Source of the DNA: Ananas comosus
Lineage: Eukaryota; Streptophyta; Magnoliopsida; Poales; Bromeliaceae
Length of the DNA: 64,000 nucleotides
Assembly (NCBI RefSeq): GCF_001540865.1
Contig: NC_033624.1
Span: forward strand, 795,238-859,237
Direction of reading: 5' to 3'
Positions 46,883 through 61,900 of this stretch are shown one piece after another (the first letter of the stretch is position 1; every line of letters starts with the position of its first letter). A program made the position numbers and the translations under genes. The notes under the pieces were generated by a model. That model saw nothing but the letters and a program-made list of their open reading frames with translations, did not search any database and was not told the DNA's origin.

Positions 46883-47454
46883 TTGGTGCTCTTGTGCTAT
46901 GTTTGCCGCCTATAATTTATAAAGCGGATTAGATATTTTTCATTCAATTAGTATTTTCAATCTAAATTTTGCCCGGCGCCAAATGTTGTCTATAATTATA
47001 ATTATTATTGTTTTTTTTTTTTTTGGTTGGCTAGGTGTTGTGGATTGGAAATAAATTTGGCTCACTACGGATGCATCTCTACTCTGTTAACTCTTGTGTA
47101 GAAAAACAAGCAATAATTTGGAGTTTAAAAAAAGAAAAAGAAAATAAGGGATGCAATTTTTAACTCATTCAGTGAGACGTGATACAATACGATTGGATGG
47201 TCACTTTTTACAGTAAGATGCGAGACTGCCAGAAAACGAAGACCGTCAGATTCGACATGAACGGACGTGATTCGTTCAGCGCCGAAACATCAACCCTGCT
47301 CACGCATCCATCAAAGCACGCGCACCGGTAACTGGCGTAACTTCCCTGCCGAGCTGGTTACCATCTAAACGAAACCGCACTGAGTCTCTTACCAAGAATC
47401 CGGTACGCTTACCGGCCGATCCGGTCACGCGCAGTCCCGCTTCCCAGCTCTCTC
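46883..47454. other. Spacer upstream of SAR1
   Basis: No gene seen; the last 250 bases become GC-rich as the SAR1 promoter is approached. Confidence 0.45.
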
Positions 47455-47462
47455 TATATATA
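47455..47462 (+). promoter_or_regulatory. TATA box of SAR1
   Basis: TATATATA in CTCTATATATAGCCCC, predicting transcription from about 47490 and a leader of about 250 bases. Confidence 0.65.
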
Positions 47463-47509
47463 GCCCCGGAAATGGCAACGTACCCACTCCACGCTCGTCT
47501 CCCTTTTCA

Positions 47510-47514
<5 letters not shown>

Positions 47515-47560
<46 letters not shown>
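47515..47560. repeat. (CT)n microsatellite in SAR1 leader
   Basis: About 46 bases of CT in the 5' UTR. A (CGG)n run at 47711-47736 lies just before the start codon. Confidence 0.93.
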
Positions 47561-47562
<2 letters not shown>

Positions 47563-47742
47563 CCGTCTCCGCTCTCTCTTTCTCTCTCTTCATCTGCTTT
47601 GGATCTCGTTAGGGTTTCGAGAGCGCCCCCGATCGCCCGATCGGATCTCGTCGCAAGGGTTTCGGTGGTGGCTCCGGCGATCCGTAGGCGACGGAGAAGC
47701 TAATTCTCATCGGCGGCGGCGGCGGCGGCGGCGGCGGAGGCC

Positions 47743-50700
47743 ATGTTTCTTGTGGATTGGTTCTACGGCGTACTCGCGTCGCTAGGGCTGTGGCAAAAAG
47801 ACGCGAAGATCTTGTTCTTAGGGCTCGACAACGCGGGGAAGACGACGCTGCTCCATATGCTCAAGGATGAGGTATCTTGAGATCGTTCTCTATTGCCCTA
47901 ATTTGATCTGGGTTCTGATGAGATGTCGATCCTCGTTAGGGTTTATAGGGCTTCTTTTGAGATCATTTGATGATTATGTGTCTCTTTTTCTTTATCAGAG
48001 ACTGGTTCAGCATCAGCCGACGCAGCATCCGACATCGGAGGAGCTGAGCATTGGGAAGATCAAGTTTAAGGCCTTCGATCTGGGAGGGCATCAGATCGCG
48101 CGCCGCGTGTGGAAGGACTACTACGCCAAGGTGAGATTTCTGTCTTATTATCTTTAATAATGAGTCTCTTGCATATATTGTTTTCCATTTCTGTTCTCTG
48201 TGCCCTGATTTACCATAAAATTTGTTCGTTCTTTATCTAATTCCTATATTCTGCTCTGTTGCTTGCGGATCTGTGCTGGAGGTGCCTTCTTGGTTATCTT
48301 TATGAATTCTATTTCTGAATTTTGCGTGCAATTATTTACTTCTTGGTACTACTTACTGATTCTCACCTTAGGATTGGTAGTTAATTTCTTGCATCTTTGA
48401 TGATGTAATTTTGTGTGGGTACAAAAAGCGATATAGGACAATCAATGGTTGTCTCAAGTGCGGCACTCACATTGATCTATATTATTAGAACTTTAGCATG
48501 TGAGAATTGGTTTGACAAAGAAATGAGCTTAAGGGAGTATTTTTTTGTTTCTATGTTATTAGTTTGCTTTAACAGCAATAAATTGCTTTGTAATTATACA
48601 TCTGTTAAAATGCAAACTGAGAATTCTAATCAGGCTTCTCTCTTATTCCACTATCAGTCAATTCCTAACTTTCTTACTCTAGGTATACCATTCAAATGTT
48701 CTATCTGTGAATAGAACAAACATCTAATATATCGTCATGCAATAGATGCTTGCATTCTTGAAATGATTTCAATAGCCTCAGCCCTTTGGTGCATCAAGAA
48801 TTTCTTCTTTGTTAAAGGATAGAATGCAGCTCACTACATGTTATATGGGATCCACCTCTGATTGAGAATCATCATAGACTAGACATTCAAATGTCTTTCA
48901 GATAAGAGGTAGCTCTAATTATTTATAGCATGTTCTGATTGATTACTGAACAACTTGGTTTTGTGCTTAACTGAAAGTAATCTATGGCTGTTAATCAAAA
49001 TAATTCTCAAAAATAAATACTTAGGAAAGAGAGAAATTATCAGGTACTGATGTAGGGTGAGCCTTCACAGTAGTTTCCTTTTTTTTAAGTAGACTCCCTT
49101 ACTGTCTTTATCGATTAATTCTTCAATTTTTAGTCCTTTTGATCTGATTTTGTTTGTTTGAATGGATTGGGAAGTCTCTTAGCAGAAAATGGCTAATAAC
49201 TGATATCTATTGGAGCCATTAGCAGGTAGCTGTATCCATAATTTTATCACCTGAACATAGGGTAAAATTATTAGCTATTAATGGAATCGTCAATTCTGCT
49301 AATATAAAAATGGGGAAGACTTGACACATTGTAATTAAAATAGAATAAAATAAAGTTCTAGGGAGTGGTCGTGGATTGGTTTCTATTTTTACAAAGTCCT
49401 AGGGTTGAGGTGGTCACAATACATTTTCACCAAAATAAAATGTTGGCAGAATAGCAGAGTAGAGTAGAGTTGGAAAACATGGTCTAAAGGTGTTGAGCAC
49501 CAATATTCTCACAGTAAGTAGATTTGGAATTTGGTGATGTGATAACCCGCCTGGGCTGGTTTTCGTGGTTCAACCAGTCTCAACCACTACCGATTGAAAT
49601 TGGCCTTTAGTGAAACAGGCTGAAGAATGTATGTTTTCGCACTCGTTTCAGTCTAATCAAAGATGAAACTGATGTAAAATAAGACAATTTCCGAGGTTTC
49701 CACAGAAATTTGATTACATGTTGTTTGTCATATTTGCTTTAACTGTTTGGTCGGTTAGATGACTTAAATGTGATGGCAGATTTGATGCTTTCAAGGGAAT
49801 TTCAAAAGAGATATGCGCTGCTTGCCTGTTACTATATCCTTAAGAGTTTGTCCTTTATAGTACCTTTGCTTCTTACCCATTATTAATCAAGTTTAGAGGT
49901 GAAACATTTGATACTTTGTTTAGCTTTTGAACTCCTGCATGAGCCCTAAGAAAATCTCAAGCACTCCAATAGTCATATATGTTGAATAGATTTCTGAATT
50001 TTCCAGTTCGGCCTTTGCTGGAACTTACATTTAGCCAGTTTATCTCGCGTTTGAGACTTTGCTGTGCAAAAACTTGGTTACATTCTACTCTCTTTTTTTT
50101 TTTTAATGATCATTCAATGCAAGTAATTGTTACGTTTCTGTACTTATGCATGGTCTTGGAAATCTGTTAGAAAATTTGAAGCTTTTGATGAGGATTTACT
50201 TATAGTTAATAGACTTAAATTCTTAAGTTAACCTTCTATTACTATTTATTACATCCCATGAATATAAAGAACTAATATAATTTGTTGATTCAATTGAAAA
50301 TACAATATGGTACAGAATTTCTTCAATGTACTTTTTTTAAATCTACAGTAATCCCTTCATTCCTTTTCTTGACAGGCCTACCACTTATATTTTTTGGAGG
50401 TCTACATAGGGATGCTTCAGTAGTGAGTCAACTTATCTAGCTAGATATTCACAATATTTTGTGCAGTACTAAAACCAGTACATGCTATAGGAGAATTATT
50501 TGCTTGTGAGGTATGCAAACGCGTAGCACCTATCACTATATTATAAGATCATTTAACATTATGTTATCTATACTTCTGCTCGTTTGGGAGTGGTGGAGTG
50601 GAACTTTCAAATAAATGGGTTCGGGAATTAGGAAACACAACCCATAGTTTAAGTCTAAATTCGCCAAATTAGTAATTTACCTTGTCTTTCATAGCTATCT

Positions 50701-51637
50701 CCAGCCACCCATTTTGAATGAGTATGTTTCTTTATAGATATCTCATCACTCGTATTCATATGGATCTGCCTCTCCATATCATATCACAGTTTGGCAATTT
50801 AGCATTTGGGCCAGAGAAGAAATAATGTTGGTTGACCATGTAAGATGATGGAGATGAAAATTTAGCTTTTGTAATGTAGAGACTTATACTAGTGAAATAT
50901 TTTAGATTAGAATTTTGCAATTTGTATTCTCCAGGAAAAAAGAAAAACTAAAAGCATATGCCTCACAGTAAGGCTAACGGTGCCACCTTAATTAGAAGAT
51001 AAGACATATTCCTGCATAGTGTAAATTAAATGCAGTAGTACACATCTGTTATTGTCAAGCAATCTTGAATATTTCTGCTGTATAACCTCTGTAGAGGCAA
51101 TTCATTTACATGTTGAATATCTCAGAAGTTCTGTCGCAAACCAAATAATTTATGAAATTCATAGTTTGATCACTCAAATTAGTAAATTACTAGTACAAAG
51201 AGGGAAAATGTTTCAATAACTGTGAGCGAATTAGTCCAGATCAAAGTACACTAATCTTAGACCATGGGTTGACAAATGTTGGTTGTTTTCTTAGCCTGAA
51301 AATGTTGTTGTTGTAGGTGGACGCCGTTGTGTACCTGGTGGATGCATACGACAAAGAGAGATTTGCGGAGTCGAAGAAGGAACTAGATGCACTCCTGGCG
51401 GACGAGTCGCTGGCGAGTGTTCCGTTCCTGATTCTGGGCAACAAGATCGACATCCCGTACGCTGCATCTGAGGAGGAACTGCGGTACCACCTCGGCCTCA
51501 GCAACTTCACCACGGGCAAGGGCAGCATCAACCTCTCCGGATCCAACGTCCGCCCCCTTGAGGTCTTCATGTGCAGCATCGTCCGCAAGATGGGCTACGG
51601 TGAAGGCTTCAAGTGGCTCTCCCAATACATCAAGTAG
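47743..51637 (+). CDS. SAR1: COPII coat GTPase SAR1
   Basis: SAR1 is the small GTPase that starts COPII vesicle formation at the ER by recruiting SEC23/24. Three coding exons (47743-47871, 47999-48130, 51317-51637) give 193 residues, the family length. Visible motifs: the hydrophobic N-terminus [17 protein letters not shown] that inserts into membrane, the P-loop GLDNAGKTT, switch [11 protein letters not shown], switch [18 protein letters not shown], and the conserved end FKWLSQYIK. Intron 2 is 3,186 bases long, much longer than intron 1, with no recognisable insertion in it. Confidence 0.98.
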
Positions 51638-52981
51638 AGACAGAGATATGCGCGCGTAACTCATATCATCTAAGACCCTCCGTTTTTTTAGCATTTTCTT
51701 CTTATCTTACTGTCTTGAAAAACCAGCTGCTACGAGAGGGGTATTTAAGGGATAGTTCGGAAATGCACAAAGCCCAAACGCAGGTCCAAATATGACGGAA
51801 GTAATGGAAGAGGTGAGGATTATACTTCTTTCATAATTTCTTGATCTTTAAAAACATTAAAATTGGTGCATTTGGATGATACATTTCCAAACTAAGCCTT
51901 AGTTGCTCCCGAAAACACTGGTGAAATGGATGTAACGCTAATACCTGCTTCAAAATTGACTATGATGACGATATTTATCTGCGGGAAAATAGCAGGCGGC
52001 CGGTACGATGGTTAAACATTGAGGAAGTGTACTGTGTAATAATCATACCATATCATCTAATCTTCAACGAATCATATCTTTTGAGAGAAAAGTACAATAA
52101 AAATATTTTTTCTAAAAATTATAATGGGATGGGTAAATTCTAGAAGAACATTTTGATTGATTAGGGATATCATGTTAGTACTATAAGTGTTGGGTTTTGA
52201 AATTTTTTTTGCGAAAGTGGAGAAGCTTCAACGCCCATAAACATACTATCTCACTTTACTGATTGGTATACTCCATGAGGCATCGTATCCTTCTGTCATC
52301 AATTCCAGGCAAAAATATTATTGCATTGAGCAATTGGCGTGCGTTTCATGTTCTAAACGGTAATAAAAGCTTATGAACAAAAGCGCAAAAGAGCTTGGAG
52401 TACCTTTTGCCCTCTGAAAGGACAATCAACACAGAACTTGAAAATAATTCTCTTACTATACTGATGAATCCGGTCTAGCAAATAAATACGACGGAAACTT
52501 ATGATCACAAGCTCTCCTCATCAACCGCAACAAGCTCTCCTCATCAATGGTATTCAAACTCTTTCAGCCTCTTCTCGCTCACATGATAACTATCAACATA
52601 AAAATATGGATGACAAGAAGAATGTGCTATCATGTTCGCAATAAAAAAAAAAAAAAATGAAGATTTGTGTCTAATATTGAAGTGTTTACATATTGAGCAA
52701 GAATTGTATCTGCAAAATTTGTAAGAAAAGCACATTTGGTCGGTGTGGAATTGTTCCGTATGCCAAACTTGCACTGTGAATAGCAGCATTTTGTGAATCC
52801 GAGCGCCTGCATTGCAGCTGAGCAGTCTTTAAAAATGGTCTTGATTTACCCGATCAATTTAAATTCCCCGTGTGTTCTCCCTCCTGAACCTCAGAGTAGC
52901 ACTCTTCTATTTCCAGCCAGTAACACCAAACAACTTCGAGAAACCACAATCAATACCGTCCAAAAAAAGAATCCACACCGA
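51638..52981. other. Tail-to-tail spacer between SAR1 and CCC1
   Basis: No gene seen; contains the 3' UTRs of both genes. A short direct repeat CAAGCTCTCCTCATCAA occurs twice near 52508-52546. Confidence 0.5.
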
Positions 52982-55900
52982 TCACGTGAAGAGCGTCACG
53001 ACATCCCTTCTGTATCCCCTAACTATCAACATCCTTGGTACGTTCTCAACAAGAAGGTCCATGTACTCCATATAAAAGTATGCTGGGTGGTTAAGCGGCG
53101 GGGGTGGTAGACTCACTAGCACCACCGCAGCCATCCGCGAGTACCTGAGTATTGTCGAGTTCAACTTCAAGGTGGTATAAAGGAATTTTTCGACCTGCTG
53201 TTCGTTCACGACCACCGGCTTCCCGTCTGCCATCAATGGCCTCCCTTCTCTCCGTGCCGTCTCCTTCATATCCGCCAGGTACGCAGAGATCCTCTGCTGT
53301 GCGCTCGTAAATGCCTCCAATGAGTCATCCTGCTGGGCCCCACTCTCCATGTGTGCCTCCCATGACTTCATCGTCACGACAATCACCTCTGCCTGCATTC
53401 TCAGATCATACAGAAACTTCCTCACATCGGCCTTAAGCTCCTCAGCTTCTGTATCCTCTTCGGCTATGCAGAACACCTGAATCTTGCAACTCTCAAAACT
53501 CTCCTTTGTGAGCAAAAGCTGGGACAGAAGAAGCATCAACCCGCCATCCTTAACTATCCAATAGAGGTCGATCGTCCCGTATTGTCTCTGGTACTCACCA
53601 GGCCATTCATCTAGGCCCTTAACAATAACAACAGCCTTATTGGCTATGATGCAGTCATTGATAATACTCACAAAAGTGGAGGGTATCTGTGTCAAATTCT
53701 CCCTCCGCCAAATTTCAGGATACCGCATAACAACAATGTTGGGCTTTAAGTTTCCAAGGCCCATCGTCTGGACGATGCCACGAAATCCATCCGACATGGA
53801 AGGGGCGACGATGATCTCAGCGACACCTTCACAGCGCTTGTAGTCGATGTAGGTGCTGAGTTGGCGGCATGCGCTCTTGGCGTCCTCAGCAAGCTCATGG
53901 TAGTCGCCGTCGAGGATGGATACAAAGATGGACATGCCGCGACCCTTCTTCTTCATGCAGTTGGCAAAGTCCGCAAGCTTGGGATGGCAAGGGACATTCT
54001 CTGGAAGCTTCCCCCACGGGCGGCAGAATATTAGAGGGATCGGGTACCAGTTCTTGGGGTGTACTTGGTTTGCTGCAGGAAATACAAGTATTAATCAGTT
54101 TAAAAATAAATTATGACTCGAGATTGGTGTTCCAATAGTACTGAGATCGTCAGACCAACTACAGAATCTCGTCACAGTACGCACTAGTAGAAATTACTTG
54201 GATTAGTCTTACAAACAGCAGAGCATTACAGAACCAATGCGTCTAAATAGAATGACATAACAATCGTGCAGATTTGACACAACTAATAAATATTATACAT
54301 TCTTCAACTTCGCAATATTGCATTATTAAATTAAAAAGCTCTTTCTATATATGTCTCTCAGATAGCTAATCTATTGCAATTTAATCTTTGTCAGTAGTAA
54401 AAGACGCAACAATATCATGACTACGTTGAAATGCGGTTTAATGTCTAACAAATTCCAACCTTTAGCTGTTACTGTATGTTCTCAACCATAGAAAATACAC
54501 TTAAGGGCTGATAGTAAAATGTACCTCCTAATGATCGTAGGCTTCGCAAGGCCAGCTGGAAGTACGCGCTTTTGAACCCATCTCCCCAATCTCCAGCTTT
54601 TCCTTTTATGCTGACATAATAGTATATAAGGCTTGCCAGGGCCAGAGATACCACAGTGAAAGACCAGGAAATTAAAAACATGATGACTGCACCAATCAGA
54701 ATAATCAATCAGTAAATAACATTAGAAGACAGTCTAGTAGCGATACTCTTTTTAGCGATACGCTTTTTGTAAGTACTAAGACTATTAAATGTTTGTATTG
54801 GAAATGAATTGGACACAAAGGAGAAACTGAGAGGACCTCAATTTAAAAGGTGATCATAACCCCAACTCAATATGCAGCAATACAATGTGTAAGACTGAAA
54901 AAGAGGGCAAAATGCACGAATACCCCCATAAACAAAGTGATAGACATGTGTAATAGAAAATTGTTGGAAGCAAGGTAATAAAACCTTACAATTTGAGGTA
55001 TGTACAAATATAAATAATTAGGGCAGCCACATGAAAATCATGACATTCCAAAAGGTTGCCAGGAATTTAGATTATTTGCATAAACTCTCTGCAAATTTTC
55101 TAACTTTTGTAACAATAACACTATGAATACCCATAGTTCAAAGGCAGCCATGAATTGTGGACAAAATATAAGGAAAAAGAAATTGAATGAGACTTGGGCA
55201 GCATACCAATACAAAGCAGCGCGCCAATAAGAGAGAGGCTCCAGTGATGGAACTTCCATCGGGGCCGCCAGCTAGGTGCATCTAGCAGGTCCAGTAGAAA
55301 ACAAGATAGATTCACACCAGCATAACACAACAGGAAAAACATAGTAACGGTGGGTGTGATCAAATCCAAATTGCCTATCACGACGCACCCAATACATATA
55401 AATGCTGTAAAAAATGTCGCCAGGTGGGGCTCGCCCCCTTCTGCGACCTTAAAATATTTAAGAACAGGTAAAATGTCGTCATTAGCTATGGCCGCAAGCA
55501 GCCTTGGAGCCCCTGTTAAGCTTTGTAATGCTGCACCTAAGGTGGATAGGATGATCCCCACATAGATGATTGCTGGAACCGGCCAAGCCACCGAAGCGGT
55601 AAGAAGCCTGTGAAAAATTTGGATAGAATGAGTTTTAGTTGCAGAAGAAGCTTTGAAAGTAAATAAACCAGTATGTAAAATTATGCTGCAAGAAAATTTG
55701 GATGCTACATCATCACAAATCTGTAAGAAGTGGATGTCCTGTTTGAAATGTGTAAATAACTGGTAATTTAAGTTATCTAGAAGTTCAATAAAAATCATAG
55801 CATTTGAATTGAAGATTTAACAAAAGCTAAAATCATTGCAAAAGAAACTATATTGTATCATCATTAAGCCTACTTGTGATAAACATAGAGAAAGATAAAG

Positions 55901-58900
55901 TAAGCTTTATATGTCTGATGTTTCTATTTCTGAATCCAATTCTTTGGCCTACTAAGATCGAATTTCAGATGAATAAAGGAGCAAATTAATCACAAAAATA
56001 TAGCAAAATAAGGCTAGCCCTAATTATCTGCCTATCTTACTTAAAAAAAAAAAAAACAAGAGAATCCTAGATACTTCTAAACAATTTAACTGCAAGAGCG
56101 TTTCATAATAATAAAAGCTAACTAAATCTTTTCCACACTACCACATTTTAGAGACATGACAGAGCTAAGTGTCCTAAACTCCTCAGTTGAAGGTTGAACT
56201 CTTAATTACTGTAGCAGTGAGGTCATCAGCCAACTAGCTTGTATCACAGCAAGTAACATCCCAACAATTTCAATATTGCAATTTGATGAGAAAAAGCAAT
56301 CTCGGAAACTATAAACTTGGAAACTAAGATAAACACTTCTGGAGAACTCAACAAATAAGAATCTGAAGATGCAGTTCTTAACAGTAGACACACACACCTG
56401 TCTGTCAAAAGTTCTTCTCTGGTAGCAAGTGCTCCAAATAGTAGCACAGATATCAGATATAGAAAGGAGGTTGTTAGTGTCGCAGACAATGTTCCAATGG
56501 GTATTGAACGTTGCGTATCTTTAAGTGATGCAGATCGATTTGAGCCAGCCATGATTCCAGTTACAGCTGGAAAAAATAGACCAACCAAGGCGCTGCAAAA
56601 ATGAATGCCAAACTATGAGAAGTTGTGAAAAGTCGTACTTAGACAAGTCGCACACATCATTACGTGGCAGAGGATTTTAGGTACAAAGAACGACATATTA
56701 TTCAGCAAATTTTCTCAGTTAAAAACTAATCTAATGAAGTAGAGAAGAAAGGATAGGGATTCACGGCAAGAAATATAGAAGTACGTGATAGGTTGAATCA
56801 TAGATAGAAAAAAGTACACCCACATTAAAGTAAACAACTTACTTAAAATCCCAATAAATAGGGCCATTTGGGTCAGGTACTCCAGCATTGGTTGTTCGTT
56901 GATAATCAGAAGCCCAATTATCTTTGAATGTCGTTATACTTAAGCCAGTGATGCCACCTAAGTGGGAAAACCAAATAATTTAGCTAATAGAATCATCAAA
57001 GAATATTTACTTGAGTGTTCAAAAGAAAAAAGAAAAGAAACTCACTTGAAGCATTCTTCCTCGGAGCAACAAAGATCCCGATAAATATGCAGAAGAGCGA
57101 AAAGAGGACAGGTATTAAGAAAGCAGGAGCAACTTTATTAATAATTTTCACACCTCCAAAGACAATAAAGCACAACAGTATGGTCACAATCACCCCATAG
57201 AGTTGGAGATCATGCAAGCTCGGAGTGGATATTGTTGCAGTGCCAGCTGTTGCTGTACCATTTACCAATGTGTTGTTCACTACTGTTACACTCTCTGCAT
57301 TTTAAAACAAACAGAAATTAGATTCTTCATGCCAAAATGGAATCAATTCAGAGTGACTGAACAAAGCAACAAATAACATATAAAGGAAGATCAATGAAGC
57401 ATTAAATCTAGCACAACAAAAAAGAAACATAAGTAATCAGCCACATTATGTAACTAAAGTGCAACCTGTTGGTATAGCAAAAAAGATTAACCTTTAAAAA
57501 ATCCAGCAGAAGGCACAGCATCTAAGAAGGTTTCAACAGCTCCCAAGACATACCTGAAATTACGAGGCTAATATAAATTTAAGAGAGACGTAACTATTGC
57601 CTTCAGAGAAACATAATGGTAATAGAGATAATAGGCCAGGAGAATATGACCAAAATCCAATGCAAAATCATCATTATTATTATTATTTTTTGCTAAAAAC
57701 CAGTTTGAATTTCAGTATAAGTTATAGATCCAAATAATTTACTGCTTTAAATACGTGACTGAATTTCATATTATGTCCTCTTCACTCAAACCTATATAGT
57801 TGTTATATTCATTCAGCACAATTTCAAGCAGTAGTGTGTCCTCTGCACAGTAACAACATGCAACAGTAACTTATAGTAACAGACAGCTTCCCCCTGATAA
57901 CTCCCAAGTACTGCTGGTTTATTAGAAAATGACTTTTCTGCTCATCAAATTTATACATAAAGCAACAAGTTCAAGAAAATTCATGTTTCTAACTAAGCAG
58001 TGGACATCAAAGCATTCGCCCAGAAAAAGTAAATAGAGTTATTTTGGCCTAAGATTTGGGAAAAGGAAATAGTAACACACTTTTCAAGAAGTTATATGGT
58101 GCAATGCAGACTTACAAAGCTCCAGCAACTGCATTCCCAAGAAAGAAGCACAATCCAATACTAACTCCAACTTCTGGACCAAGGGCTCGACCAATGAGGT
58201 AGTATGGCCCACCACCCTGTTGTTGATAGTAAGGTTATATAAACCAGTAAATACTGAATATCAAATGTTTTCTGCTACATGAATATCAGACTTTAATCAT
58301 CAAACAATATTGAAAATTGGTCCAGATCATAAATTTTGTGCATCACAGATTCCAGAATTACAAATTTAGATCTCCAAGAACAAAACAATCGGTTCAATAG
58401 AGTTTAAAATGAAACACTCAATTAAAAAAAAAAATGGATAACATGTCACCAACTATTGATATCAATCTACATTACAATGAAATCGAGGTACCTTCATTGC
58501 CCCATTAGTTGCGATAGCACTTAAAGATATTCCAGTTAAAAATGTACAAGCACCACAAAAGGAAACAAGCACAAGTGACTCCCCAATGCCAGCCATACCC
58601 ACAATCCTACAAAAAGTTCCAATCAATTCCACGGAATGCGAAGGGTTATATATATTATATATATAATGACAAGGCATTCTTGACTACAGTACTCCAATAC
58701 TACAACAGAAATCTGCAGCATGTGTGCAAAAATAGCAAAAGGTGGCTTCAAGAGAATAAGGATGCAGATGAGCAGCGCAGGCTAAATTCAGTCGGAAGGT
58801 CTACTAATAGAAAATATGGGCTTAGCAACATATTCAAGCCTTGGGTCTATATTCTAAACTATGGTGGCCAGGATAAGTTCAATGAGATAGAGTTTAGCCT

Positions 58901-61900
58901 AAACTGAAGAGGCCAGCCTGCAACAACTTAGAGTGCTGATGTGGCCAAAAGAAATTTCATCAACTGAGCACAAAGGACTATGTAGAAACACATTTTGAAA
59001 CACTTCAATTTGATCTTCTAATGAATTAAAAACATAAATAGCCCAAAAATGGTGCTGGGAAAACAAAAGTGTGCCAGCAGCTTCCTGGACCGTGCTATAG
59101 GTAACTGCCCTTCTACCACAGCAAGACAATCAATCGAAGGACAAAAAAAATGTAAGATGATTTAAAAAAATGTGAAATCTGGTTACTAGCATGTTTGAGG
59201 AAGTTGAAATGTCAATAGATTAAAAAAAGCTAAAACCTGATAAAATCATCATAATATGAGCATCAACGATTATTTTGAATACATTAAAAATGGTTATTCT
59301 AGATAAGCAAAAAATTGAAACAGTGGACAATGTAGGAATTTTTAACACTTTATCAGCTCCAGTTCAAATTCAAGGTATGCCCAACATATCGTGTTTCATG
59401 CTAAAGTATAAGAAAAATAATTCAGACATACTTTTGTCAGCTATTCTATCAACAGCTTATTTCGCATTAAACTGGTAGCAAATAAAATAAGTTTCAAACA
59501 TAATGAATTGCTGACATGGGAGACTAGAAAAGGAATGTATTTAACAATGTATGGAAACTACTTAAAAACAAAATAGCGCCAACTAAAATGAATACTGTCT
59601 GATGTAAAATAATGTTATTATTTACTACTGAGAAAGATGCTATAGTAACTCATAATTCCATATGATCAAAAGATGAATGTCTACACAGAAAAAGTAAAAT
59701 AAGATATAAAAATAAGATGAGCTATACCAAGGAAAACGGAAAACAATATATAATTTCCTACATGTTTATACAAAAAACAATATAGAAACACAAGATGTAC
59801 TATACCAAGAAAAACGGATATAATATATAATTCCCAAGATGTTCTGCAAACATGGCACAAAGACACCCATCATAGTACCAAGTTTTGGCCCAGATTGCTG
59901 CAAGACACATAAAAATCAATTTGATCAATAAAATATTCTCAGCTACTGATAACAATGTGAGATAGCAAGGGAAAATGACATAAATAATATAGACATTAAC
60001 CCACAAAAGGAAAAGAAAAGAAAAACCATTAATTGAGTGTTCAATTGTTGTAGGCATAGAATGTCACACTATCGCACAGTAGTGTGCTGGCAGTGGCTTA
60101 CTAACAACTAACTATATCTTCAATTGTTGCATAGGGAAAATTATACAGCACTACTGCTGATGAGCCATATAAAGATAGGTCAAATTGAAGAGACTGATTT
60201 CAGTGTAAAAGGAGAACTTTAACATTGAGTTATAATTATAGTTGGGTCAATAGTCTACAAGCTTGAAAAGGTGAAAGCTTAAACCCCTTCTAACTGATAA
60301 GTATCATCATAAGCAAAATGTCCATTCTCTCTTTTTCTTCCAGCTCTTAGTAATTAGGATGAGCATCAAAATGTTAAGATATTTGAAACAAATTTTAGCA
60401 TAGTAGCTTAATGCCATAAACAATTTACCCAAGAAATGCAAAAACTTAATACCAAAGAAATTTAGTGTCCTGTTTATGTAAATATGTTAATTATACCACT
60501 ATCAAGGAGTAAAGTTGAGATCTTGAAACTCCATTAGTAGGTATATATGTCAAGGAATATATCACACACCTGGATATATCTAATGAAGATATTGACAAGA
60601 ATACAACAAAAGTACATACAACTTGGTTTTACATTGTTACATTTTGATAAGCTAGGAAAATTAACTATCGTCCGATTTCACAGTAATCTAATATTTTACA
60701 TTAGTACAAAATGAAGATTAGCCAACATCCATATTTATGTTGGTCTAATTTTAGAGTAAACCTTAAGAAAGCAAGAATCTTATAATGTATGGAATTACAA
60801 ATTCATTTGGTTGCACAAAAGTAAACTAGTGGCAATTCTTACAGCATGACTAAGCAAGACAGGAGTACCTTAGGGTGTCCAATGGTAATCGCTACATCCT
60901 CACCATCTCTAGGACTCGAAGGTGCCGGAATTTGTTCACCTGTCATACTGCAGAGAATTTATTAAATACCAGTACATTTTCATAAGGAACGTATGCTTGC
61001 ATGTTTCGTCAATCCAATAATATTAGCACCATGATTATGTTATCAAAAGCCACAAAATAATAAGAAAATCCTAAAGAAAAGTATTAAAAGAAAGATTCCA
61101 ATACCTCTTGAGTCCCAAAATGTTAACAAGAGAGTCAAAACCAAATAGCTCAAGCTTTGATTCCTTGTGAGATCCGTTGGGTGCCTCATGACTTTCAGAA
61201 GATCCCTCTTGCATCCTTGGATCAATGTTGGCCTGAGGACCGACCTTAAGATTTCTGTAAGAAATGAATTTGAACAGATTATTTTTGTTGGGTTGGTAAT
61301 AGAAGCACTGCATGAAATACAAGGGAACATGGAGATCAACATAAGAGTTACTTGCTTTGCAGCATTGGCACTTTGTACAACAGGAAAGTGTTCTTGGTTC
61401 TTTTAAGGTAAATTTAATAGATGCATCCAACCAATAACGAATATGTAATAAAAAAAAAAAGGCGCACCCATTGACAAAGATTCCATGTAGCATATAGCAG
61501 CATTATGCTACCATCGCTAACGGCTTCCTAAATTTCACTTGTCTTGATTAATCTCAATTAATTCTAGTGGAGCCAAATGCTTAGTTTGGTCCAGAAAAGA
61601 GTTCAAATCAAGTCTAGTTTGATTTTTGCATGGCTATTTCTAACTTAAAGGAATTTTTGGAATTAAGATAAGTTTCATTCATATTTTTAAAATTCTAACA
61701 AAGAAGGTGGGCAGTATAAATGAACTATTTAACTACAATACAATGATAGCAAAGTACACCCATAGCACACAAACTTAAATTGCTGAAGTTACTTCGAGTA
61801 AAATATTGAATTTGAGACAAAAGAGAATTTCACAAGAAACAAGTTTGCAGAAATAAAAGTTCAAACTCAAGAGCCCACAATTATATGCATCTCTAATAGA

